Assembly: GCA_029449245.1 (NCBI GenBank)
Contig: JANATF010000003.1
Location: forward strand, 2,852,001-2,916,000
DNA from: Mortierella alpina
Taxonomy: Eukaryota > Mortierellomycota > Mortierellomycetes > Mortierellales > Mortierellaceae
Length of the DNA: 64,000 bases
Reading direction: 5' to 3'
The translations under genes were made by a program, and so were the position numbers. The notes beneath the pieces are model-generated. The model was not told the DNA's origin, searched no databases, and was given only the letters and a program-made list of their open reading frames with translations. Below are positions 1-11,606 of this stretch, piece by piece (the first letter of the stretch is position 1; each line of letters begins with the position of its first letter).

Positions 1-1988
1 ACGGACAGATCGCAGATCGGACCTATTGGACATCAATGTCCATTCAGGGAGCGTATGGTTTGTCCAGCAGCATTCAAAAAGGATGCTAGGATGCTTGTGG
101 GATATTTGATATTCCACATGAGCCAATATGAAGAATATGAAGGGGGAAAGTGCAGTCAGATCTTCCCCTGCAGGAGCAAGACTCTTGGCCAGATCTCACC
201 TGTGCCAAGAACATGGGGAATTAGGGCAAAGGGATGGGGCTGGGTATGCGCCAATAGCGCCGTTGTTTGTATGAGCATTGCGTTGAAGCCGGTGACCCTT
301 GATTGCCACGGCGGCAGCCTCGACCACCCGCCCGCAGCATAGCCCATGGACGGGCCAATGGTTACCCATGGGCCCCGATAATTGTTGTCACACAGGTCGG
401 CGGCGTGGATTGCCAAAGCAACCTCCACATGGGCAACCCAGTCGCCCTCACTCTCTTGCTCTAGCTGGTCCTAAAAACATCTGTGCTCTTTCACAGCGGA
501 TAGGTCTTGCTATCTATCGTGTATGTTTACGACAGACGATGGTGACCTCTTAGATCTGCTTCAAACCCCCAAAGAACCACTCCCAAAAGTCGATGGCTCT
601 GGACTCGCTCTGTACGCCGCAGCAGGATGAGCCTAGATCAGTCTGCCGTGGGTGACCTTTACGAGAAGAGGGGAGTCTCGAGGGAGACACAGGCTTTTTA
701 TTCGATGTTTCAGTGTGTGGTCGACCGCTCGGTGGGGAGATGAGACGTTCACGCCAGCATAGTGTATCGGACATGGCTGTAGGACGACTGCGAGGGACAA
801 GATCCGTGGTGAGAACAAGTTCAACCCTGCTCTCAGGGCTCGAGAGCACAAAGACATTAATCTACGGGCGCAGAGGTGCGAGAGCACTCTGAACCTTACA
901 GGTTGCCTGTGATCTAAAGAGAAGACTAAAGCCCAACGACGTGGTATTCATCGCATCATCTATTGAAGACGTGATAGCTACGAAGACATGATTGAGGCAG
1001 GGTAAAATGAAGCCAAGGAGAGCATTTGCTCCAAACAGGGGGATAGATGTGGCGAGGGGTGCGAGTCAAGGAGCTGCGACGAGAGCGAAAGGTGTGTGTG
1101 TGTGTGAGTGTGTGCCTGAGAGGAAGAGAGGGAGCGAAGAGCGAGAAAGAGAGGGTGCGTGAAAGAGTGAGGGCTGTGGTCTGCACACCTACACACAGGT
1201 GGGTGAGCAACACGGGGCGATCATCACCGATGTCCTCTTGTCCACCACGTTGGCATCTCCTAACCGACATGCACAGTCTATGTGTTGCGTGCAGATGTGC
1301 ATATGTCCAGTCCTACCAAGCCCTACATGGACAGGTACACAACTATCGAACATCCCAGAAAGAAAAAAATTGTGCCTGGGGCTGTTTGGGGGGTAAATAC
1401 GCTTGTGCAGGTGCAGACAGTTACTCCGTCCTGGATGTGATAAGCAGACGGCTGTCTCCCGCTGTCTCTGCCGCTCCTCGGGGCTGGAGGATGGATGGCG
1501 ACATGCGCGGTCAAAGAGGGGATGCGTGGATGAGCAGGGGGTCGAGATGGCAGGAGACAACAAAGAATCAGATCCTGGCGTCCCCTGGGTGGTCTGTTTG
1601 TTTCCCCTTTCTCGTGTTTCTTTCCCTCTGCTCTCTTCACTCTCTCTCTGTCTCCACTCCCTGTCTTCCCCACTCTCCGCTGCCTTCTCTTTACACGCTC
1701 TCGCTCTCGCTGCCTCTTCACACAGGCGCACCCACGCAACTCTCTCCTCCCGCCAACTTCACACCACTGCATATTTTTTTTTTTTTGTTCTCGGCGTCTT
1801 TTCTTCCTCTCTCACCCTGTCCTGCACCCACTCCTGATTACTCATCCCTAGACTGAAAGTGCGACTCGAGCTCACCGCCGTTGGACTCTCTCGCCGCCCA
1901 TACTGCTCATCGTTATCAACAGCCGTCAGTCACCACCTCCTCGCGGTCGTTTCTAGGCGATCATCAGCACCACCCACCTCTTTGTCAA
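1..1988. other. Gene-free 5' flank and CT-rich leader of BEM1
   Basis: No ORF in this stretch resembles a protein. It contains short GT/GA repeats (about 1090-1115) and, from about 1600 to 1830, an almost pure pyrimidine tract with a T run near 1772-1786, the usual look of promoters and 5' leaders in this window. The longest open frame (1047-1856) is a by-product of this low-complexity composition. The end of an upstream gene is not visible. Confidence 0.6.
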
Positions 1989-4168
1989 ATGCAAAACCTT
2001 CGACGATCTCTCCAAAACAAGAGCAGCTCTGGAGGACTCGCCCCCGGCCGTGGCCCAGCGGCTTTGGCCCCGCCCCGTAAGGTCATTAAGGCTCTCTACG
2101 ACTACAACTCTCAGCAGAGCGAGGAGCTATCCTTCACCAAAGGCGATTTCTTCCATGTTGTCGGGAATGAGGACGACGAGGATTGGTATGAGGCCTGCAA
2201 TCCAGTCACTGGCGCCCGTGGATTTGTTCCTGTCACGTACTTTCAAATCCTGGAAAAGAACCAACGGAACAGCAACCAGAGTCTCGAGGACGCAGGGAAC
2301 GACTCGGGCTCCTTTACGGATCCAGTTCCTGCCCATAACCATGGCCAACAGCAGCAGCAGCAGCAGTATCAGCATCAGCATATTCACCATCATCAGCCAG
2401 GCGCCAACGGAGGCGTCGTGTCAGCGCCGGCTCCGTCCCAGAAGCCGCTGCCCAAGTGCCAGCCACTGTACGGTATCGTGTTGTACGATTTTGGGGCAGA
2501 GAGACCCGACGAACTGGACGCCAAAAGAGGGGACGCCATCCTTGTCATTGCCCAGTCCAACGAAGAGTGGTATGTGGCCAAGCCCATTGGCAGACTAGGC
2601 GGTCCAGGACTGATTCCTGTCAGCTTTATTGAGATCAGAGATATGGTCACTGGAAAGGTCATCAATGTTCCAGAGATGCTTCGACAGACTGGAACGGCTA
2701 TTCCTCGTGTTGATGAGTGGAAGAAGCAGGCCATGGAGTACAAAGCAAAGAGCATTCCATTGGGAAGAATCGATGCCAACGAGGCTCTTCAACAGCAACA
2801 GCAACAACAGCAGCAACAGCAGCAGCAGCATCAGCAACAACAACAACAGCAACTCCATCAGCAGCAGCAGCAACAGCAACACCACCAGTCGTATCACCAT
2901 CAGCAAGCCAACCACGGTATGCATGTGCAGCAGCCCATAAATCCTCAGCAGTTCTTGCAGCAGCAGCAGCCTGGCCAGAACACCGGACCAACAATTCAGC
3001 AACTCAAGAATAAGATGTCCAGAGATCTCAAATCCCAGCAGCGAGACCCAACAGTGCAAAGACTTCCTTCACAAGACTTTGATGCTGGTCGACGCATGGT
3101 AAGGACGACATCGCTAGACGTGATTTGTAAAGCGAGAATATAGTTTGTTAATCTTTGCTATTTTGATTCTTTTTCTGACAGACCGGCCGTGAGGATGTGG
3201 TCAGTGTACGAAGTACCGGTACGGGATCTATTAGGAGCAACGGCAATGGAGACGGCTTCGACAATTACAAGCACAACAGTCAGGATGTCGACCCTCAGCA
3301 GATTGTTAACGCCTCTGTAGAGTCATTCCATCATGAGGACGAACAGTACTGGTTCACTGTCCGGGTCGAGCTCGCCTCAGGCACCACGCGGAATTTGTTC
3401 CGCCTGTACGAGGATTTCTACAACTTTCACATTGCGCTTCTTGAGGAATTTCCTGTAGAATCTGGAAGAGTTGGCGACCAGCCCCGAATCTTGCCTTTCA
3501 TGCCCATCCCGCTTCAGGTAGTGAACGATACGGTCTCGGCGTCCCGTAGGGCAGATCTGGATGGCTATGTCCAGGACTTGTGCAGACTTCCCCCAAGGAT
3601 CATACAACACCCTCTAGTGGAACGGCTCTTTGCTGTTCGTGAGGGGGATTCCGAAACGCCTCTGGGTACAAGCGGCCATCGAACGTCATCACCGTCAGCG
3701 GACCGCTCTACACCCACGAGCAACATGTTTGCGCCGCCTTCGCCAGCGCATCATATGGACCGACGCCCCTCACCATCAGGACCCCGTGCAGTTTATGGAA
3801 CAAAATCTCAGCAGGGACCTTCTGGCGGCTACCGCGCCTATGCTGACGAACCAGCTTCCGCCAGCGCTTCGCCAAGTCTGCGTTCGCAGGCCTCCTTCCC
3901 TACGTCGGGACCCTTATTGGTCAGCGGTAGCACAGAGGAGATGATCAAGCTTAAGATTTCGTACCAGGAAGACATCATGGCCATGAGGATACCTGTATCG
4001 ATCACATTCCGCTCCCTTCAGCAAAAGATTTTCGAGCGCTTGAACGCCGAGGAAAAGGACCTGAGTTACCGCGACGACCGAGGTGATTTTGCGACGATCC
4101 AGAACGATGCCGACATTCGTGAGGCAATCGATCGCAGTGGTGGTAAGCTTATGATATACGTCGACTAG
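1989..4168 (+). CDS. BEM1: Bem1-like cell-polarity scaffold (SH3-SH3-PX-PB1)
   Basis: Two exons (1989-3098 and 3182-4168; donor GTAAGG, acceptor CTGACAG, phase 0) encode 698 residues. The domains follow the Bem1/Scd2 order: SH3 at about 31-95 (starts KVIKALYDY), a second SH3 at about 158-222 ([15 protein letters not shown]), PX at about 413-526 and a C-terminal PB1 at about 625-698. In known Bem1 proteins these bind PAK kinase, phosphoinositides and the Cdc24 GEF, placing active Cdc42 at growth sites; that role is inferred here. I chose the ATG at 1989 because MQNLRRSL resembles the usual Bem1 N-terminus; an in-frame ATG at 1881 would add 36 residues. A long Gln/His-rich insert (about 267-345) makes it longer than the yeast protein. 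Confidence 0.93.
2340..2890 (+). repeat. CAG/CAA/CAT repeats encoding poly-Gln/His in BEM1
   Basis: Two runs of glutamine codons, about 2348-2400 and 2790-2885, mix CAG and CAA with CAT/CAC. They lie in linkers outside the SH3 domains and translate to Gln/His-rich tracts. The mixed codons suggest an old, partly stabilised tract rather than a fresh expansion. Confidence 0.85.
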
Positions 4169-4217
4169 AACCTATCGCATAAAGGGTATTTTTATTCATT
4201 TTGAATATGTAATTATT

Positions 4218-4281
4218 TGTGTGCATGGAAGAATGAAAAAAAAGCGCCGGTCTTGCATTTTTCCATTCTTCCATGCACACA
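4218..4281. repeat. Perfect 18-bp inverted repeat (hairpin) between BEM1 and the EDEM gene
   Basis: The arms at 4218-4235 and 4264-4281 are perfectly complementary and are separated by 28 bases; after one mismatch the stem can continue with A:T pairs into the loop. It starts 50 bases after the BEM1 stop and ends 75 bases before the next start codon, so it is either in the BEM1 3' UTR or in the leader of the EDEM gene. Confidence 0.85.
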
Positions 4282-4355
4282 CCATCGTCGTTTTGAACCC
4301 TGCTGTCGACCTTAGTCCATCATTTCCCCACCTACGGTTTGGCCACTCGCCAACG

Positions 4356-7300
4356 ATGCTACGCACAACCAGCTCTGCGTCACCCGAGTGTCCGGAGGGC
4401 AGTGACACTCTGGCAGCAGAACGGAGAGGACTCGCTTCTGACCCATCAGCATCTGAGGTCAACATGGACTCAGCCTCAGCCGATGGTCTTGTGGGACCTC
4501 AAGGCTCAATGGCCTCTGATGCGCAACCAGATGCTACAGCGCAGCACTGCCCACAGGCTCCACTTCACATCTCAGAGACTTCGAGTAGCAACCAGCTCTT
4601 GCAGCCTAACAACAACAGCAGCAACAACACTTTGGTCAATGCAAGCATCAAACCCTGGCTCCTCATCTTTGTGTTCTCGGTCTTTCAGATTCTGTTCTCG
4701 TCAACCTTTCCCAACAATGGCGTCAATGCATCCTCCAACCAGGCTGGATCGAGCAACGGTGGAAGCGGGAACAGTGCGAAAGCAGAGCAGAACAAAGGAA
4801 CAAGAATGAACACTCAGCCGTACTTTCGCCTGCTTCCTCCGATTACCGATACAGCCAACGCCCCAGGAAAGATCGTGACCGAGCGAATGACGGAGGCTCG
4901 AAGGCTCCTTCTTCGTAACGAGGCCAAAGAGATGTTCATGCATGGATACCATGGCTACCTCAACCACGCATTCCCCAAGGATGAGCTCAATCCTGTCACC
5001 TGCAGAGGTCGAGGGCCGGATAGACGCAACCCCAACAACATCAACATCAATGATGTCCTTGGAGACTTCTCACTCACATTGATCGACGCTCTCGACACTC
5101 TAGCATTGATGAGAGAGCCAGGAGAGTTCCAGAAGGCAATCCAGCTGGTCAAACGGCATGTCGGTAACTTCAACATAGACAGCCGCGTTCAGGTGTTTGA
5201 GGTCAATATCAGAGTCCTGGGCGCCCTGCTATCAGGACATATGTATGCGTCGGATCCACGCTACGAGAGCATGGTCAAGGGCTATAAAGGCGAGTTGCTG
5301 GACATGGCAGAGGATCTGGGCAAGAGACTGCTGAAGGCTTTTGAGAATACACCGATGGGGATCCCATGGCCCAGAGTAAACCTGAAGAAAGGCGTTTTGC
5401 GGGACGAATTATCAGAGACCTGTGTAGCAGGCGCTGGCAGCTTGCTGTTAGAATTTGGCGTGCTCAGCAGATGGACGGGCGACAAGACATATGAGGTACG
5501 ATACTGTATTTAGCTGACAACGTCCTTACTATAATGAGCGGTGTTACTTGAAGGTTGGTTCAATGAATATAATTGACACCTGTTTTTCAATCGAGCATAG
5601 GAAGCCGCCAAAACGGCACTTTTCGAGCTCTGGAATAGACGATCCAAAATCGGTCTTGTCGGCAACACTATCAACATCATGACAGGACAATGGATGTCTG
5701 CGATGACAGGAATCGGTGCCGGCACGGATTCCTTCTACGAGTATCTCCTAAAGTCATACGTGCTCTTTGGGGACAATACCTACTTGGACATGTATGAGTC
5801 CTCACAGGAGTCCATACGACGCAATCTGTTGCACGACTCCAAGTACTTTTATAAGCATGTTCACATCGAGGATGGTAGTCTCATGGCAACATGGGTCGAC
5901 AGTTTATCGGCATTCATGCCAGGCGTCCAGGTACGTGTTGGGGTTTGAGTCGACTTGCCTGTGCTACGTACTAGGAATGCATCGATGTCACCAATTCAGC
6001 TTCTTTTCTTGGATATTGACATCAAAGGACTGTTGGCCTTTTGCTCTTCCTGCAGGTGCTAGGTGGAGACTTGGAAAGCGCGATCAAGAATCATCTTTAC
6101 TATTACAACATTTGGCGCAAATACCAAGCCATCCCTGAGCGGTTCAACTTTGTAACCCAGGCGGTGGACATAACTAACTACCCGCTTCGCCCAGAGTTTG
6201 TTGAGTCCAATTACTTCCTATACAGGGTGAGCGTCAATGACTTGATAGTAGGATTATCTGTATTGAATTGTTTGTAACCGAGAGCCTTCTAACGTATGCG
6301 TTTACTGTTGATGCTAACAGGCGACCAAAGACCCATTTTACCTGGAGGTTGGCGAGATGATCCTTCGCGACCTCCAAACATATACCAAGACCAAGTGTGG
6401 GTGGTCGTCGTTACAGAGTGTTATCGACAAAAACTTAGAGGATCGGATGGAGAGCTTTGCTCTGTCCGAGACATTCAAGTATCTCTTCTTACTATATGAC
6501 GAAGAGAACGTACTGCACCAAGGGCTCAAGGACACCAATTTTGTTTTTACAACCGAGGGACACGTCCTCGGCTTGAAGGCAGAGCATTTGGACAAGGACG
6601 GGAACAAATTTTCTCAGACACGTCGTTCTAGTGGAACGACTTCCCGACGCCGGTATCCTCGTTCGCAGCAACACGATCATTCGTCTGCAGGAGAAGGAAG
6701 TGTTCAGTCTGCATTGACCTGTCGCGCTTATCGCCCACCCGAAACCTTTTTAAAAACTATACGCTATCGAACCGACGCGGATTTTGCGAGGCAGATGGTG
6801 GGCGTACGTGAGGATGCCCGAGACATCGTGGAACTTGATCCAAAGGGATACTGCGAAAAGCCAACATTAGAAGTTGAACGAGTGGTCGTAGAATTTGCAG
6901 GCCCACCAAAGAAGACCGTATTTCTGGATGACAATATTAGCGACGACGATGACGACAGTGGAAAGCAGGCGTACGAGACAGGTAGAGCCGAGGAAACGAA
7001 GGAGCTACGGGTGATTCCAGTCAAGAAAGGCGTGTTTGTGAACCGGATTGTGGGCGTGAGGATGCATCTACAGTATGACGATGTCAACAATGGATATCGT
7101 GCCATCAAAGGTATGTTGAGACATTGGACGACGACATTCATCACGGCGTTCAATACTACACTTTCTTGACCGTGCCCATTGATTCTGTACAACTAGTTGC
7201 GGACCATCCCCTCAGTCTTAACAGCAATGTGTATGTTGACCATTCATCGATGAAGCCGCTCTGGGATACTTACCAACGCTCCCAGGATGCTCACTTGCGA

Positions 7301-8128
7301 CTTTTCAAGAGCTCTACCCCCTCACTGGTTGGTGCAGATGTCCTGCTAAAGGACCTTTTGATCAAACCCGCAGATTTTGGGTATTGGCGACCTAGCGTCC
7401 TGGATTATGGAGAGGATCGTCCTCAGCCTCAATCGCACCAGGCGCCATTGGAGGAGCACTTTGATAACACGGCCCCGCCTTCGCAGCAGGATCATGGACA
7501 CAGTCAACAGCTACCCATGGGAAATGCCGTTCTGCACTCACAAGCAACAAGACGGCGTATTCCCTCTAGGAGATTGATCCGCATTCGTGAAAACGAGAAG
7601 GGATGCCGTCCATTTACGGTCTCCCAGTCTAGCAGTATCCGAGGCAAGATACTCGTCGTAGATCGCGGGTCCTGTCTGTTTATTCTCAAGGCATACTATG
7701 CGCAGGTAGCTGGTGCACAGGGGATAGTGATCATCAACACTGACGAGACTGCGTTCGCGATGTCCAACTCTGTCAGCCCTCAACCCATCCCCTCAGGCGA
7801 GGGTAGCACGTCAGGCACTGCAGACCCTGTGCAGATTGGAGAGGGCATTCAGGAGGATGCTATTGATATTCATGTGGTGATGGTGGGCCATTCAGAGGGA
7901 CAACTGCTGCTGGACTGGATTCACGAGGACGAGACTTTGTCGCCTCTTTCGTCCATGGCAGAGGATGACGCGCGCTCGGATCCTGAGGATCGGGTCATGC
8001 AGCTAAGCGCTTGGTTCATTCAAAGAAAACTCACGAAGGAGGAGCTGGCGAGCGCGCGCCTGTCGTACAACAGCCTCCCCATCGTCAACATCTTCCCGAT
8101 CGCAACCCCCATGGCAACATACGGATAG
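4356..8128 (+). CDS. MNL1: EDEM/Mnl1-type GH47 ER alpha-mannosidase-like protein with PA domain
   Basis: Five exons (4356-5495, 5601-5930, 6056-6226, 6321-7110, 7197-8128) give 1120 residues in one frame. A long Ser/Asn-rich N-terminus precedes one membrane segment (about 101-117), suggesting a type II signal anchor and a luminal body. The GH47 domain starts near 155 ([16 protein letters not shown]) and carries [27 protein letters not shown] and the closing TTEGHVL motif, typical of EDEM/Htm1. A PA domain ([15 protein letters not shown], about 940-1030) follows, as in EDEM3/Mnl1. Known relatives trim mannose from misfolded glycoproteins for ERAD. GTG and ATG codons upstream at 4221 and 4233 are in frame but fall in the hairpin, so I prefer the ATG at 4356. 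Confidence 0.9.
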
Positions 8129-8139
8129 AGGCATAGAGC

Positions 8140-8145
8140 AATAAA
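8140..8145 (+). terminator. AATAAA poly(A) signal of the EDEM gene
   Basis: A canonical AATAAA lies 12 bases after the stop codon of the upstream gene and about 190 bases before the next start, so two same-strand genes share a very short intergenic space. Confidence 0.55.
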
Positions 8146-8331
8146 CTGTGTACGGTTTTCTGCCAGATCTTCGATAATTGAATACGTGCAGCGAGATCAA
8201 GGTTGATGAACAAACACCCCAGAAAACCTTCAATTGCTGTCTCTTTTTCTCTCCGTCTCCTTCTCTTTCGCTCGTTTTCATCCTCCGATCCTGCGCTGCT
8301 CCGTCCCCGTCTCCCCTCCCCTCTCACTCTC

Positions 8332-11300
8332 ATGGCGCATCTTCCCACGAGGTCTTTCCAGGCACACCAGGTCTTTGCCGCCAACACCAACGTCGGCAAG
8401 ACCATCCTCTCTACCGGCCTCGTCAGGGCAGCCGCCGCCCTGGCTATCGGCGCGGAAAAGAAGAGGATGAAGGCGTTCTACCTTAAGCCAGTCCAGACCG
8501 GCTACCCCGTTGATTGTGACGCCAGGTATGACAAACAGAAAGGCAGAGCCAATGTGTGCATTCGAATTGGAAATGGGGTTTCAACAGTGAATGGCAATCT
8601 CTGCGAAACTGATGCGCTCAACGGTTCCTCATTGACGTGCTCGACTGGGCACTAGACATGTCAAGACATACGCCCCACTCGTGGAGACCAGCCGGCTGTA
8701 CGCCTATCCCGATCCAGTCAGCCCTCACATCGCGACCACGGAGGTAAGGAGTCAAGGTGTCCCGATAAACCCGCTGCGGGTTCGCGCACCCTTTGAGAAT
8801 CTGCTGGGTATTCTTCCCCAGAGGAATAGTTGTCTACTTCAGCACAATTCAATAGCGCGCACCGCGCCGATCCACCCCACAAGTCACTCACTTTTTTGCC
8901 CTCCCTCCACCCAACGTTCTCTTATCGATGTTTTAGCCGCCACCAGACACGGAAGTACTTCAGGCCACCATCAAAGCCTTGCGCAGTTTTAAGCAGAGCC
9001 TCGGACATGCTGACAACGGATGGGCGCTTTTGGAGACAGCAGGAGGTACACGATCACCTCTTGTTGTTATCTATGTTTTCTATTTCCGTGACCTTTCCAG
9101 GGCACACATACTCATACCTCTGTCATGCTTTATCTTTAATGCAACCCAGGTGTCAATAGCCCCATCATGTCTGGAGAACTCCAATCTAGATTCTATCGTC
9201 CGCTGCGCTTGCCCACAGTTCTTGTGGGGGACAGTCATTTAGGTGGGATCTCAACCACTCTGACCTCATACGAGACATTGCATCAATACGGATACGACAT
9301 TCCAGCGCTACTCCTTTTCCACAACAAGTCCAGGAACCATGAGTTCCTGGACAAATACCTGGCCAAGGCCGAGAACCGCCCCTTGGTTCACGTCCTTCCA
9401 TCACCTCCCGAGAAACTGGCCGATCCCAAGGCTGATGCGGAGCAATTGCACGAGTACTACAAAAGAACCGAGAGTTATTTCCGCGACATAGTCCAAGATC
9501 TTGATAGGGCGCATCAGCAGCGGTTGGATCGACTGGAAGAACTAGGAGAGAAGGCGAGGACCAAGATCTGGTGGCCGTTTACGCAGCACAAGACGGTCAA
9601 GGATGTCACTATCATCGATTCTGCCTATGGAGACATTATGACAACCTATGTCGAACCCTCGAAGGATTCATTGGTAGCAACCGGGGACAACAACAACAAG
9701 GACAAGGGCAAGGAATGGCGATGGAGAGAGATGTTTGACGGATGTGCCAGTTGGTGGACTCAGGGACTGGGCCATGGATCGCCTGAATTGACGCGATCTG
9801 CAGCCTATGCCGCAGGACGTTACGGTCACGTCATGTTCCCCGAGTGTGCGCATGAGCCAGCGGTCGCCTTGTCAGAGACGCTCCTCGAGACAGTGGGTCA
9901 GGACTGGGCCTCCCGAGTCTTCTTTTCCGATAACGGAAGCACAGCGATTGAGGTAGCGCTCAAAATGGCACTCAAATCGACTCAGGATCGATATCTCAAC
10001 ATGGGTCAGAACAACACTGGAAAGATCGAGGTGATTGGAATCGACGGAGGATACCATGGGGATACCATCGGTGCCATGAACGCCTGCTCGCCCAACGCCT
10101 ATAATGCTCAAGTGAGCTGGTACAAGTCCCATGGTCACTGGTTCACCCCACCCACGGTCGTCTACAAGAACTCAAAGTTCCAGATCACGATCCCTCAGGA
10201 AATGACTGCGGGCGTCAGTGGTTCTGAGCAGACACTCCAGGTCACCATCGATAATCTTTCGTCTGTCTTTGCATTGCCTTCGGACAACGATCCTCGCCTG
10301 GCGATCTACAGAAGTCACATCAGAAGCACATTGACGCGCTTGACAAAGGATGAGAAGAGACAGTTTGGCGCCCTACTGATGGAGCCCGTCCTTATGGGCG
10401 CTGGAGGCATGGTGTGGGTTGATCCAGCATTCCAGAGATGTCTGGTGGAGGAAGTGAGGGCCTTCAAGGGCTTTGGAACCGTCGAGCCATCATCCCTAGA
10501 CAAGAGCCAGGGTCTGACCAACAACTGGACCGGCCTGCCTGTTGTCTTTGACGAGGTGTTCAGTGGATGCTGGCGTCTTGGACGCAAGTCTGCTGCAGAC
10601 ATGCTTCAAGTGGTAAGGGGGCGGAAAGAGGAGGGGGTTTACCCCTTGTATTGACCTGGACTCTCGATCGACGCCGTTGCTCTTGCCATTCTGACGATCT
10701 GACGATCTTTGCTTTCCTTTTATGGCTTTTCCTTTTTTTTTTTTTTTTTTTTTTTTTTAGAAACCTGATATCGCTGCGTATGCCAAGTTGCTGACCGGAG
10801 GCCTGATCACCTTGGCCACCACCCTCACCACAGAACCCATCTTCAACAACTTTTTGAGCGACACCAAGACGGACGCCCTCCTCCACGGACATTCGTACAC
10901 AGCCCACCCGATCGGCTGTGCCGTCGCCAACACGTCCCTCAAAACCTACCGCGAGATGGAGTCCCATGGGGATGCAGATCAGGCGCGTGAGGATTGGGGT
11001 GCGGTCTCGCATGGATCCTTGGGCGTATGGAGTCTTTGGGATCAAAAAGTCGTCGACAAGATTTCACAGCTGGATATTGTCCAAGGTGTGGTCCCCCTCG
11101 GAAGCGTGCTCGCGATTCAGATGCGCGAGACAGACGGTCCATCTGGATATGCCTCCATGCTGTCACAAAAAGTCCAGCAAAAGATGAGAGAGAAGGGGGA
11201 TGAGGAGACCGAGACTGAGGTGGCCATTTTTGGACGGCCCTTGGGCAACGTCGTGTACATGATTGCGTCCCAGGTCTCGACAAGGGAGCAGCTAGCCAAG

Positions 11301-11342
11301 GTCGAAAACATCCTGCTCAGGACCTTGGAAGGCCAGTTGTGA
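8332..11342 (+). CDS. bioDA: Bifunctional dethiobiotin synthetase / DAPA aminotransferase (biotin synthesis)
   Basis: Five exons (8332-8525, 8656-8743, 8937-9045, 9150-10612, 10761-11342) encode 811 residues. The N-terminal part is BioD-like: P-loop AANTNVGKT (16-24), then KPVQTGYP. The C-terminal part is a class III aminotransferase of the BioA type: WWPFTQHK, FSDNGSTAIEVALKMA, GGYHGDTIGAMN, VVFDEVFSG, and the expected PLP lysine K627 in YAKLLTGG. The same fusion is known from plants (BIO3-BIO1) and several fungi; it converts KAPA to DAPA and then to dethiobiotin. An in-frame ATG at 8206 would add a 42-residue Arg/Ser/Leu-rich extension resembling a mitochondrial presequence. The last intron ends in 26 consecutive T before TAG. 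Convergent with the ATPase gene, 264 bases between stops. Confidence 0.93.
10733..10758 (+). repeat. 26-base T run at a splice acceptor
   Basis: An uninterrupted T26 forms the polypyrimidine tract of the last bioDA intron and is followed directly by AG at 10759-10760. Its length may be polymorphic or a sequencing artefact. Confidence 0.8.
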
Positions 11343-11606
11343 ATGAGTGGAGGCATCCTACATAACTTTTACATTAGAGATAGACAACATTACATAAAAG
11401 ACTGAAAAAAAGTTGAGCGTCGTCGTGGTCCACCGCAAGTTGTATTTATTATTAAGAGCCAATGATGGATGTAAAGAAAGTTGGGGAGGGGGATGCACAC
11501 GCTTCCTATCGCGCTTTCTCATTTCCCCCTCCTGGCGGCTGTGCTATGTACAATTATGTTTTCCTGCGACGGTGGTATTTAACGTGGTGGATATTTGATG
11601 TGTTGC

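Noticed and set aside
1047-1856. 269-codon open frame before BEM1
   Set aside because: Made of GT/GA and CT repeats, no domain, overlaps open frames on the other strand; a composition artefact of the leader.
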